A stretch of 64,000 bases of DNA from positions 124,001-188,000 of the forward strand of contig CAWEIU010000011.1 in assembly GCA_963809245.1 (NCBI GenBank), given 5' to 3'. The first letter of the stretch is position 1. The number at the start of each line of letters is the position of its first letter. Made by a program: the position numbers and the translations under genes. The stretch is from Roseiarcus sp963809245 (GTDB taxonomy: Bacteria; Pseudomonadota; Alphaproteobacteria; Rhizobiales; Beijerinckiaceae). Positions 34,302-43,929 of this stretch are shown one piece after another. The notes under the pieces were generated by a model that was not told where the DNA came from, ran no database searches, and worked only from the letters and a program-made list of their open reading frames with translations.

Positions 34302-35224
34302 GAGAGAATATGATCGTAGAGCTGCGCCTTGTCTTTCTCGTAGAGCGCGCCAGTGATGACGTTGAAACCCGGCGGGATGCCGCTGGCCGCCATCGCCGCC
34401 AGGGACAACGCGACGTAGCTGGTCGCTTGCGGATCCTGCCACTGCGCCGCGTTGACGTAACCGTTGAGGACTTCCTGCGTCGTGTCGAGGGAATTGCCCC
34501 AGCCGACGACGGGAATTTCGCCCGGCTTGACGCCAACCTGATCGAACACGCGCTTGATGCTGCCGTCAGCAAGATCGCCGAGGCAGATGATCGCCTTGAT
34601 CTTTTTGCGATTGGCGGTGAGGTAGTCGGCCATGCGGGTGATGATCTCGCCCTGATCGAGCGTCGTCTCGGTGACCTCATAAGTGATCCCGAGCGGCTTG
34701 AACACGCTGGAGATCCCTTCGGTTTCCTGGACGCCGTAGGTTGCGCCTGGAACTTCGACCGGCATCCAAACAAAATCGCCGGCTTTCACAAGGCCCTTGT
34801 CGACCAGATATTGCGCCCAATGCCGACCGAAAACGACATTGTCGCCCCCGACGTAGGCGTTGAAACTGGCTTTGGGATCGGGCGTATTGAAGTTGATGAT
34901 CGGAATCTTCGCGTCGTTGGCTTCCTTCGTGACCTGAACGAGACTGCCGGGATCGGGACTCGTCGTCACTATGCCGTCAGCCTTGGCGGCGATTGCGGAA
35001 CGCACCGCCTCCTGCTGCGAAGCGACGTCGCCATTGTGGAACGAAGTCTTGACCGTGTTGCCGGTGTCCTTGGCCCATTGGTTCGCTCCGGCCAGGAAAT
35101 ATGTCCAAACCGGATCGGCAGGCGAGCCGTGCGAAATCCAGAAGAACGTTTTCGCCTCCGCGGCCAACGGAATCGAAAACGCAAGCAGCGCTCCACAGAT
35201 GATGAGAGTCAGTTTCCTCAGCAT
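34292..35224 (-). CDS. Sugar ABC transporter periplasmic binding protein
   Basis: A 310-residue type I periplasmic binding protein with a Sec signal peptide (MLRKLTLIICGALLAFSIPLAAEA). The mature part keeps the ribose/galactose-type layout: FFWISHGSPADPVWTYFLAGA, ADGIVTTSPDPGSLVQV, IINFNTPDPKASFNAYVGGDN, IICLGDLADGSIKRVFDQ and VVGWGNSLDTTQEVLNGY. ATG at 35224 has GGGAGGA upstream. It is the first gene of the three-gene transporter operon. The ligand is a monosaccharide-like compound not readable from sequence. Confidence 0.9.
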   Translation of the reverse strand: MLRKLTLIICGALLAFSIPLAAEAKTFFWISHGSPADPVWTYFLAGANQWAKDTGNTVKTSFHNGDVASQQEAVRSAIAAKADGIVTTSPDPGSLVQVTKEANDAKIPIINFNTPDPKASFNAYVGGDNVVFGRHWAQYLVDKGLVKAGDFVWMPVEVPGATYGVQETEGISSVFKPLGITYEVTETTLDQGEIITRMADYLTANRKKIKAIICLGDLADGSIKRVFDQVGVKPGEIPVVGWGNSLDTTQEVLNGYVNAAQWQDPQATSYVALSLAAMAASGIPPGFNVITGALYEKDKAQLYDHILSGK

Positions 35225-35703
35225 GAGAATTCCTCCCTTGCAATGACTGTCGCCCACTTGCACGCAGGTCGCGTCATCGACGATCAAGTCTTGCACGCGC
35301 CTATTGTGGCGGCAAGTTCGAGATTTCGGCGCGCCACCGCAAAGTGAGACTGTTGGCCTGTCCAGTCTTAAGGAGACGACGAACGCCGACGCCGCGAGCC
35401 CGCTATGCGGGGCGAAGTCCTGCGCCGAGCAATGCGGCGCCTGCCATATGCTTCCGCGCGCAAGTGAATTCGTCGCCGAAATCCACACTATCGCTTTGAT
35501 ACAACAATAAAAAGGGAGCGCGCAGCCGCCTCCGCCGGCGAGCGGCGCCCCTTCGATCAAGCAACTTCGCAGGCGATTTCAATGACGTGAGCTGGGGAGG
35601 GTCACGTTCCCAGGCGGAAACACGCCAACGTTGACAAGCCTGGAGGCTCGGCTCTTAAAATGACTTGGTTCTTCCGAGTCAAAAAACGATGGAGGAAACG
35701 CCA
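35225..35703. other. Divergent promoter region between two sugar-binding protein genes
   Basis: About 480 noncoding bases separate the minus-strand transporter operon from the plus-strand solitary binding protein. Both genes have strong ribosome sites at the edges. One good promoter candidate for the plus strand is listed separately; I see no clear LacI-type operator and no coding sequence. Confidence 0.6.
35631..35661 (+). promoter_or_regulatory. Candidate sigma-70 promoter of the solitary sugar-binding protein
   Basis: TTGACA at 35631-35636 is a perfect -35 hexamer; TTAAAA or TAAAAT at 35655-35661 serves as -10 with an 18-19 base spacer. Transcription would start near 35668, about 36 bases before the ATG at 35704. 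Sequence match only. Confidence 0.5.
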
Positions 35704-36648
35704 ATGCGCATGACCCGCCGCGCCGCCGTCGCGGCCTTTTTGGCTCTGGGTCTCTCCATCCCCGCGGTCGCCGATGAAAAACCGACGATCCTCGCCTCGG
35801 TGCCAGGACTTACTTTTCCGTTCTTCGTCTATATGATGGCCACATTCAAGGCGGAAGGCGAAAAGCTTGGCGTGAACGTCATCGAGAGCGATGGACAGCT
35901 TTCGACGCCCAAACAGACGGCCGACATCGAAGACGCCTTGACCAAAGGCGTAAAAGGCATCGTGCTGAGCCCCAACGAAGTGGACGCGATGGCTCCCGCG
36001 CTGCAGGAGGCCGTCGACGCCAAAGTGCCCGTCGTCACGGTCGACCGCAGCGTTCCCTCCGTCAAAGGGATCCTCGCCCATGTCGGCGCCGACAATGTCC
36101 AAGGGGGCGAGGCGCAGGGCAAGTTGATCCTGAAGTTGTTTCCGGCAGGCGCCACCATCGTGCACCTGCAGGGCGAACCGGGCACGCAGCCGGCCATCGA
36201 CAGGAGCAAAGGATTGCACAATGTGCTCGATGCGGCTGGCGACAAATACAAGATCGTCTACGAGCAAACCGCTGGATTTGACCGCGCGCGCGGTCTCTCG
36301 GTCTCCGAAGCCGCTCTCGCGGGACTCGCCCAGCCGCCGCAAGTGATCGTCGCCGCCAATGACGAGATGGCTTTTGGCGCCATGGAAGCGGTCAAGGCGC
36401 GCAACTTGAGCGGCGTCGCGATCATCGGCTTTGACGCGTTGCCTGAAGCGCTCGCTAACGTGCGCGACGGCGGCATGACCGCGACGATCGAGCAGTTCCC
36501 AGCCGAACAATGCACTGTCGCCATGCGAATTCTTGTCGACTTCATCAAGACCGGCCGGCGGCCGGAGAAACAAATCAATCTCTTGCCGCCCCTCGCGATC
36601 ACCAAAGCCAACCTCACCGAAGCGAAGCGTTTGAACGAGGTCAAATGA
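35704..36648 (+). CDS. Solitary sugar-binding protein, ribose/fructose type
   Basis: A 314-residue periplasmic binding protein with a signal peptide that carries twin arginines (MRMTRRAAVAAFLALGLS, cleavage near AVA-DE). Mature motifs VPGLTFPFFVYMMATFKAE, KGVKGIVLSPNEVDAMAP, VVTVDRSVP, VIVAANDEMAFGAMEA and IIGFDALPEALANV are those of ribose/fructose-type (RbsB/FrcB) proteins. GGAGGAA precedes the ATG at 35704. It has no permease or ATPase of its own here and may feed the divergent transporter, giving that system two receptors. A signal-transduction gene follows 30 bases downstream. Confidence 0.9.
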   Translation: MRMTRRAAVAAFLALGLSIPAVADEKPTILASVPGLTFPFFVYMMATFKAEGEKLGVNVIESDGQLSTPKQTADIEDALTKGVKGIVLSPNEVDAMAPALQEAVDAKVPVVTVDRSVPSVKGILAHVGADNVQGGEAQGKLILKLFPAGATIVHLQGEPGTQPAIDRSKGLHNVLDAAGDKYKIVYEQTAGFDRARGLSVSEAALAGLAQPPQVIVAANDEMAFGAMEAVKARNLSGVAIIGFDALPEALANVRDGGMTATIEQFPAEQCTVAMRILVDFIKTGRRPEKQINLLPPLAITKANLTEAKRLNEVK

Positions 36649-36677
36649 ATCTGCCTCGATAGTCATGGAAATAGCGT

Positions 36678-39600
36678 TTGCGGCGGATCGACATCCCCCG
36701 GACGTTGGAGCTGCGCGAAGTGGCGTTTGTGACGGATCTCCGGGGATACGTGCTCGAGGAGCTGCGAGTTGGCAGCGAGTTTGCATTGTACCGGGGCCGT
36801 CCGGTCGGCGAGGCGGCGCCCGTTCTCGTGCTGGCGCCGTTGGGCGCCCAGCAAACGCCGGCGGAATTGAACCGGCTCGAGCATGAATATGCGCTGGCGA
36901 ACGATCTTGATCCGGTCTGGGCGATGCGCCCGCTGGCGATCGCGCGCCGCGACGGGCGGAGCATGATCGTTCTCGAGGACGCCGAGGGCGAACTCCTGGA
37001 AGGAATGCTTGGGCGACCGCTCGAGCTGACGCGTTTTCTGCAGATTGCGGTTGGGCTCGCGGCGGCGCTTCGCCAGGTCCATCAGCATGGGCTGATCCAC
37101 AGGGACATCAGGCCGGCAAACGTCTTTGTCGACGCGACCGCCAATGTCCGGCTCACCGGATTTGGCATGGCGTCCCGGCTGCCGCGCGAACGCCAGGCGC
37201 CGACGCCGCCGGAAGCGATCGCGGGCGCGTTTGCTTACATCTCGCCCGAGCAGACGGGCCGGATGAACCGCTCGGTCGACGCCCGCAGCGATCTCTACTC
37301 ATTGGGCGTGACGCTTTACGAAATGATCGCCGGGGCGCCGCCGTTTTCGGCAACGGATGCGATGGAGTGGATTCATTGCCACATCGCGCGGCCCGCGCCG
37401 CCGCCCAGCGAGCGGGCGGCCGGAATTCCCGGACCTGTCGAGGCCATCATATTAAAGCTTCTCGCCAAGTCCCCGGAGGACCGTTATCAGACCGCGGCAG
37501 GTCTCGAGGCGGATCTGCGCGCGTGCTTGACGGCATGGCGGGCCCATCAGCGCATCGACCCCTTCCCCATCGGCGCGCGCGACGTTTCGGATCGGCTGCT
37601 GATCCCCGAAAAGCTCTACGGACGCGAAGCGGAGATCGCCACGCTGGTTGCGGCGTTCGATCGGGTGGTGGCCCACGCCCGGGCGGAACTGATCCTGGTG
37701 TCGGGATATGCCGGCGCCGGCAAGTCCTCCGTCGTCAACGAACTGCACAAGATGCTGGTCCCGCCGCGCGGCCTCTTCGCCGCCGGCAAGTTCGATCAGT
37801 ACAAGCGCGACATCCCGTATGCCACCTTGGCGCAAGCGTTCCAAAGTCTCGTCCGTAACATCCTTGGCCGGGACGACGCGGAACTCGGCCGCTGGCGCCA
37901 CGCGCTCCTGGAGGCGCTTGGCCCGAATAGCCAGCTCATCGTCAATCTGATCCCCGAGCTTGCCGCCATCATCGGTGAACAGCCGCCGATCCCCGACCTG
38001 CCGCCGCAGGAGGCGCAGAACCGATTCCAGATGGTGTTCCGACGTTTTCTCGGCGTGTTCGCGCGACCGGAGCACCCTCTCGCGCTGTTCCTCGACGATT
38101 TGCAATGGCTCGACGCGGCAACCCTCGAACTCATCGAGCGCCTGCTCGCCGAAGGGGAGGTGCGGCACGTCCTGTTGATCGGCGCCTATCGGGACAACGA
38201 AGTCGGCCGCACCCATCCGCTCATGCGCACGCTGGCGCGCATCCGCGAGGCCGGGTCGAGCGTTCAGGAGATCGTGCTCAAGCCGCTCAGGCCTGAGCAC
38301 GTGGGACAACTCGTCGCCGACGCGCTGCACCTCGATCCAGAGGTTGTGCGGCCGCTGGCCGAATTGCTGTTCGAGAAGACCGGCGGCAATGCGTTCTTCC
38401 TCATTCAGTTCATCACGGTGTTGGCCGAAGAGGGGCTGATCGCGTTCGATCCAGACGCCTCCGCGTGGCGCTGGGACATCGATCGCATCCGCGCCAAGGG
38501 CTTCACCGACAACGTCGCCGACCTCATGGCGGCGAAGCTGAGCCGTCTACCCGAAGCGACGCAGGAAGCCTTGGGATTGCTGGCCTGTCTTGGCAACGTC
38601 GCTGGGACCGCTACGCTCGACCTGGTTTCCGGAGCGACCAAGGAGGCAGCCCATACGGCGCTTTGGCAAGCGGTGCTGGCCGGGCTTGTCAATCGCGTCG
38701 ACGGCGCCTACGCATTTATTCATGACCGCGTCCGGGAGGCGGCCTATGCGCTCATCCCCGAGGAGCGGCGGCCCGAGGTCCATCTGCGCGTCGGCCGCTG
38801 TCTCGTGCAAGCGATGAGCGAGGATGAACTCGCCGAGCAGGCTTTCGAGATCGTCAACCAGTTCAACCGCGGCGCCACCTTGATCCATGCGCCGGAAGAG
38901 CGGCGGCAAGTCGCCGCGCTCAATCTCTTGGCGGGCAAACGCGCCAAGACATCGACCGCCTTTGCATCGGCGCTGGCGTATTTCGCGGCGGGCGGCGCGT
39001 TCATGTCGGAGGACGGCTGGATACGGCAGTACCGTTTGACCTTCGATCTCGAGTTGCAGCGAGCCGAATGCGAACTGCTGATCGGCGACCTCGCCGCGGC
39101 GGAAGAGCGGCTGTCAGCCTTGTCGAGGCGGTCGGCGAACCTTGTCGACATGGCGGCGGTCGCTTGCCTGCGCATGACGCTTTACACGACGCTCGACCGA
39201 AGCGACCGGGCCGTCGAGATCGCTCTCGAATACCTTAGCCGCGTCGGCATCCACTGGTCGCGGCGCCCCAGCGAAGACGCGATGCGGCAGGAATACGCTC
39301 GGTTCTTGCGGCGCCTCGGTGACCGCTCGATCGAGGCGCTGATCGATCTTCCGGTGACCCGCGACCCAGAATGGCGCGCGACGCTCGACGTCCTCATGCT
39401 GGCCGTGCCGGCGGCCAATTTCACCGACGAGAACCTCTTCTGCCTCGCTGTCGTCCGGATGGCGAGCCTCTCCCTTGAACACGGCAATAGCGATGCGTCT
39501 TGCCACGCCTATGTCTGGCTCGGCATGATCCTGCGGTCGCATTTCGGCGACTTCCAGGCCGGCTTCAGCTTCGGCCGGCTCGGCATCGATCTGGTGGAGA

Positions 39601-42201
39601 AGCGCGGACTCGATCGCTACAAGGCGCGCATCTACTCGGACTTCGGCCATCTCATCAATCCCTGGACCAAGCACTTGCGCGACGGCGTCGATTGGGTCCG
39701 CCGCGCCGTGGCGACGGCCCAGGCGGATGGCGACCTCACCTTCGCGTCCTTTGCCTGCAATTCCCTGACCATGCTGCTGCTCGCCAGCGGAGAGCCGCTC
39801 GGCGAAGTGCAGCGGGAAGCCGAGAATGGCCTCGAATTCACGCGAAAAGTGCACTTTGGCCTGTTCGCTGACATCATCACCGGACAGCTCGGACTTGTCC
39901 GCGCTCTGCGCGGCCTCACCGCCGACATTTCGAGCTTCGGCGACGAACATTTCGACGAACGCGATTTCCAACGGCGCCTCGAAGCCGACCCGCGTTTGGC
40001 GTTCGCCGCATGCTGGTATTGGATCCGGAAACTGCAGGCGCGCTTTCACGCCAACGATGACGCGGGCGCCATCGCCGCCGCCGATCGTGCGCAATCCCTG
40101 CTGTGGAAATCGTCGCCGTTCTTCGAGGCGGCGGAGTACCATTTCTACGGCGCTCTGGCGCGCGCGGCGGTCTGCGGCCAGGCCCCCGCCGAGGAACAAC
40201 CGCGGCTGCGGGAGGCGCTCGCCGGCCACCACCGGCAACTCCAGAATCTGGGCGGAGAACTGCCCCGAGAATTTCGCCAATCGCGCGACGCTGGTGGGCG
40301 CCGAGATTGCGCGGCTCGACGGGCGCGAGTTGGAGGCCGAGCGCCTCTACGAAGAGGCCACCCGCTCGGCCGGCGAGCACGGGTTCGTGCAGAACGAGGG
40401 CGTCGCCAGCGAGCTCGCCGCGCGCTTTTATGCGGCTCGCGGTTTGGCGACGATCGCCGACGCTTATCTGCGCAACGCCACACGTTGCTATCGCCGCTGG
40501 GGGGCGGAGGGCAAAGTCCGCCAGCTCGAACAGCTCTATCCGCGTTTGCGCGAGGAACCGGTTCGCGCCGCTGGCTCGCCGCTCGAGCAATTGGACGTCG
40601 GGGCGGTGATCAAGGCCTCGCAAGCCGTATCCGGCGAGATCGTGCTCGACCGGCTGATCGAAACCCTGATGCGGATCGCGATCGAACATGCCGGGGCGGA
40701 GCGCGGCTTGCTCATTCTGCTGCGCGGCGATGCGCTGCAGATCGAGGCGACGGCCAGAACCGAGGAGAATATGGTCAAGGTCACGGTCCGACAGGAGGCC
40801 GTGACGCCAGCGCAGATGCCTGAATCGATTCTGCACACGGTGATCCGGATGCGGCAGAGCGTGATCCTGGACGACGCCTCGGCGCCGAACCCGTTCGCCG
40901 CGGACGATTACATCCTGGAAAAGCGCGCCCGTTCGATTCTCTGCGTGCCGTTGGTGAAGCAGGCCAGCCTGATCGGCGTGCTTTATCTCGAGAACAATCT
41001 CGCCTCGCATGTGTTCACGCCGACCCGGACCTCGTTGCTGGAGTTGTTGGCGTCGCAGGCCGCGATCTCGTTGGACAACGCCCGTCTTTACGCAGAGCTG
41101 ACGATGAGCGAGGAGCGCTGGCGCAACCTGTTTGAATGCGTCCCCGTCGGCGTCAACATGGTCGGCTTGCACCAACGCTATGTCGCGGCGAACCCGGCCT
41201 TTCAGAGAATGACCGGCTATTCAGAGGCGGAACTGCGTAGCCTCACGCCCGTCGACATCACCCATGAGGACGACCAGGCCACCTCCAAGGCGATCATCGC
41301 AGCGCAGTTGGCCGGTCAGCCGTTCGTTCAGCACCGCGAGAAGCGCTACCGGCGCAAGGACGGCAGCATATTCTGGGCGGAGGTCGACGCATTTCTGGCG
41401 CCGGTCGCCGGAGGCGCGCCGCTTCTGGCGGGCGTCGCGGTTGACGTTACGGAACGCAAGCACGCCGAGGAGGCGCTGCGAGACACACAGAGGGAGCTCG
41501 CCCACGCCGCGCGACTGACGACGCTGGGCGAACTCGCCGCGTCGATCGCCCATGAGATCAACCAGCCGCTCGCCGCCATCTCCTCCAACGGCGTGGCTGG
41601 ATTGAATTGGCTGAACCGGAAGAAGCCCGACCTTGGCGAGGCGCGCGATGCGCTCTCGCGTATCGTGCGGGACGTCGGGCACGCCGCGGACGTGATACGA
41701 GGTCTGCGAGCGCTCGCGCGGAAATCCGGACCGCAATTGACCCGGCTGGACATCGACGAAGTCATTGGCGAAGTGCTGGAGCTGACCGGCAGCGAGATGC
41801 GCCGACAGGGCGTCACACTGCGCACTACACTGGCCGCAAGCGAACAGCCGGTGGTGGGCGACCGGGTTCAGTTGCAGCAAGTGCTGCTCAATCTGATCAT
41901 GAACGGCGTCGAAGCGATGAGGACGGTCAAGCAACGCGCGAGGGAGCTGGCGGTGTCCTCGACGCTCGACGAACCGGGCAGCGTGCTTGTCGCGGTCGAA
42001 GACACTGGCGCCGGGCTGGATCCCGCCGTCGCGCAACGAATCTTCGAGCCGTTCTTCACGACAAAGTCCGAGGGGTTGGGCATGGGACTTGCGATCTGCC
42101 GCTCGATCGTCGAAGTCCATGGCGGGCGCTTGTGGGCCTCGCCGCGCACGCCGCACGGCTCCGCGTTCCGCTTTACCCTGCCGGCGGCGCCGACAGATTG
42201 A
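36678..42201 (+). pseudogene. Giant pseudokinase-AAA-GAF-PAS sensor histidine kinase, interrupted by a +1 frameshift
   Basis: About 1,840 residues once joined. Order: Ser/Thr-kinase-like domain (IHRDIRPANVF near residue 141), AAA ATPase (GYAGAGKSS near 343, LFLDDLQWLD near 470), a long helical TPR-like region, GAF (~1310-1470), PAS (~1475-1595) and histidine kinase (phospho-His in SIAHEINQPLAAI, N-box NLIMNGVEAM, GLGMGLAICRS). The DFG aspartate is replaced (LTGFGMAS), so the first domain is likely a pseudokinase. The frame breaks at AA 40245-40246; dropping one A joins GHHRQLQ to IWAENCPENFANR. The start is uncertain: TTG at 36678 or a GTG near 36720. The preceding binding-protein gene lies 30 bases upstream. 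Confidence 0.85.
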
Positions 42202-42269
42202 AGAGCCGTCGCGAAACCTGTCGAGCGAACAGCGACCGCCGGTCTCAGTGCAGAGTGACGGTCTTCAGT

Positions 42270-42506
42270 TCATGCCGCCACGCTCTGGCGATCGCCGCGC
42301 CCTTGGAATTCGGTCAGCATGATGGGCGAACCATCCGCGGCGAGAAGCGCGAACAGCTTCACGTCGGCTGGGATGTCGGTAGCCTCGGGAAACAGACGCC
42401 GCGCATCTTCCAACTTGACTGTCTTCACATAGGCGATCGCGCCGTCGCCGAGGCGGGCGAATTCCTGACGCGTTAGAGCGGCCATTTCAGTGTTGCCGTC
42501 GATCAT
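42270..42506 (-). CDS. DUF1150 family protein
   Basis: A 78-residue protein matching the alphaproteobacterial DUF1150 family: LGDGAIAYVKTVKLEDARRL, then LFALLAADGSPIMLTEFQ. These small proteins often accompany small heat-shock protein genes; none is present here, so it is a stand-alone copy. ATG at 42506, with a second in-frame ATG at 42485. Function unknown. Confidence 0.8.
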   Translation of the reverse strand: MIDGNTEMAALTRQEFARLGDGAIAYVKTVKLEDARRLFPEATDIPADVKLFALLAADGSPIMLTEFQGRGDRQSVAA

Positions 42507-42833
42507 GTCTCACTCCTGTCCGCGCAGAGGCGGAAAAGCCGGAGGGAAATGGCCCCTCCCGATTGGAGGGGCCGAGTCTGGCCGGACTTCGGGTCAAAGC
42601 CCGGCCTTGGGAGGTTCCGGTAGAATACGCCGTTTCCTCAACTCCGAAATTGGACGAAGGAACACGCGCGGGGCGCATTGGTTGTGGGAGCGTTAACCCT
42701 CGGGTTAGTAGACCACCCAATCGGTGCGCTCAGGCGCCTTCAGCGCCGGAACGCCGCCATCAAGGTCCCGGACGTGTCGGCGCTGAGATCGGCCAATGCC
42801 GCGCCGCATCGTTGGTCGCGTCAAAACCCCAGA
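42507..42833. other. Intergenic region with one strong hairpin
   Basis: About 330 bases between the AapJ-like gene's stop and the DUF1150 start. Apart from the hairpin at 42551-42573 no gene or RNA is apparent. Confidence 0.5.
42551..42573 (-). terminator. Hairpin downstream of the AapJ-like gene
   Basis: Perfect 9-base GC-rich stem GGCCCCTCC (42551-42559) / GGAGGGGCC (42565-42573) with a five-base loop. On the minus strand it is followed by ATTTCCC, a weak U-rich tail. It may terminate the aapJ-like transcript before DUF1150 or lie in the DUF1150 leader. Confidence 0.45.
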
Positions 42834-43841
42834 CTATTTCATCGGCAACGGCACCATCAGGCCCCCTTGCGTCCACAGGGCGTTCAGTCCCCGCTCCAGT
42901 TGGTAGGGACCACCGGTCGTGCGCTCGAAGATCTCGCCGTAGTTGCCCGTGGCGGCAATGACTTTGGCGGCCCAGTCGTGCGCGAGGCCGAGCGCTTGCG
43001 CGGTCGCGAAATCGTGGCCGAGCAACTGATCGGCCCGCATGTCGTGACGTTTCCCGCTGTCGGCGACGTTGGCTTGCGTCACGCCGAGCGCTTCCGCCTC
43101 GATCAGCGCGCTGATCGTCCAATCGACGATCAAGCCGAACGCATGATCGTTGTCGCGATAGGCCGGCGCGACCGGAGCGAGGGCGAGCCGCTCGGGCAGG
43201 AAAACGAAATCGTTCGTGCGCGCGTGAAAATTGGCGCGAGACTGCGCAAGGCGCGATTCCATGCCTGTCCCCACGCAACGACTCAAGGCGACGGCGGCGT
43301 CGAGTTCGCCCTGCTCGGAATGGGACTGCAGCGAGTAGGCAATGTGCCTGGCGGTCAATTCGTCACGCAACGTCCGCTCGGGCGCGCTCATATCGAGGGC
43401 GCAAATGACTTGATCGCGCAGGCCCGCGAGGTCGGCGATGCCGCTCTGCTTGGAGACGAGGATGCGTTGCGAATCGTAGAACACCGGCGGTCCGAAACTG
43501 ACGCCGAATTGCACGGCGTCGGCCGCCGAAGGCGAAAGGCCCACAGCGAGTTGAATCGCGCCGGTCTTCAATGACGCGAGCGCCTCCGGCTCTGCCGGGA
43601 AGGCGTGAATGATGAGCCCTTCCGAACTGCCGAGAATGGCGACCGCCACGGCGCGGCAGATATCGCCGCCAAGGCCGGAGAGATCGCCGTGAACATCCTG
43701 TCCGTTCCAATCGTCTTCGCTTTGCACCGTGCCGCAATCAAAGTGGTGCGAAGCCTTGATCGAAGCCAGCGTTTGCGCGTTCGCGGCGCAAGCGAGCGGC
43801 AACAGGGCGAGAACGACAAGTCGGGGAAGCCAGCGAGACAT
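42834..43841 (-). CDS. AapJ-like amino-acid binding protein
   Basis: A 335-residue periplasmic binding protein (SBP_bac_3 family) with a signal peptide (MSRWLPRLVVLALLPLACAANAQ). The C terminus AKVIAATGNYGEIFERTTGG...LERGLNALWTQGGLM is the AapJ/general amino-acid type, and CGTVQSEDDWNGQDVHGDLSGLGGDICRAVA matches the AapJ N terminus with deviations. It lies about 25 kb from aapQMP, so it may be a diverged paralog or the partner that became separated. ATG at 43841 gives the signal peptide at the N terminus. Confidence 0.85.
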   Translation of the reverse strand: MSRWLPRLVVLALLPLACAANAQTLASIKASHHFDCGTVQSEDDWNGQDVHGDLSGLGGDICRAVAVAILGSSEGLIIHAFPAEPEALASLKTGAIQLAVGLSPSAADAVQFGVSFGPPVFYDSQRILVSKQSGIADLAGLRDQVICALDMSAPERTLRDELTARHIAYSLQSHSEQGELDAAVALSRCVGTGMESRLAQSRANFHARTNDFVFLPERLALAPVAPAYRDNDHAFGLIVDWTISALIEAEALGVTQANVADSGKRHDMRADQLLGHDFATAQALGLAHDWAAKVIAATGNYGEIFERTTGGPYQLERGLNALWTQGGLMVPLPMK

Positions 43842-43929
43842 CGACGCATCCTTGTGCGCGGTTGCAACAAGCAACTTCCGTCCGATCCGAGCCTGTGGCT
43901 TGCAGCCGGAGCTGCAAGCCGGGATAGGA

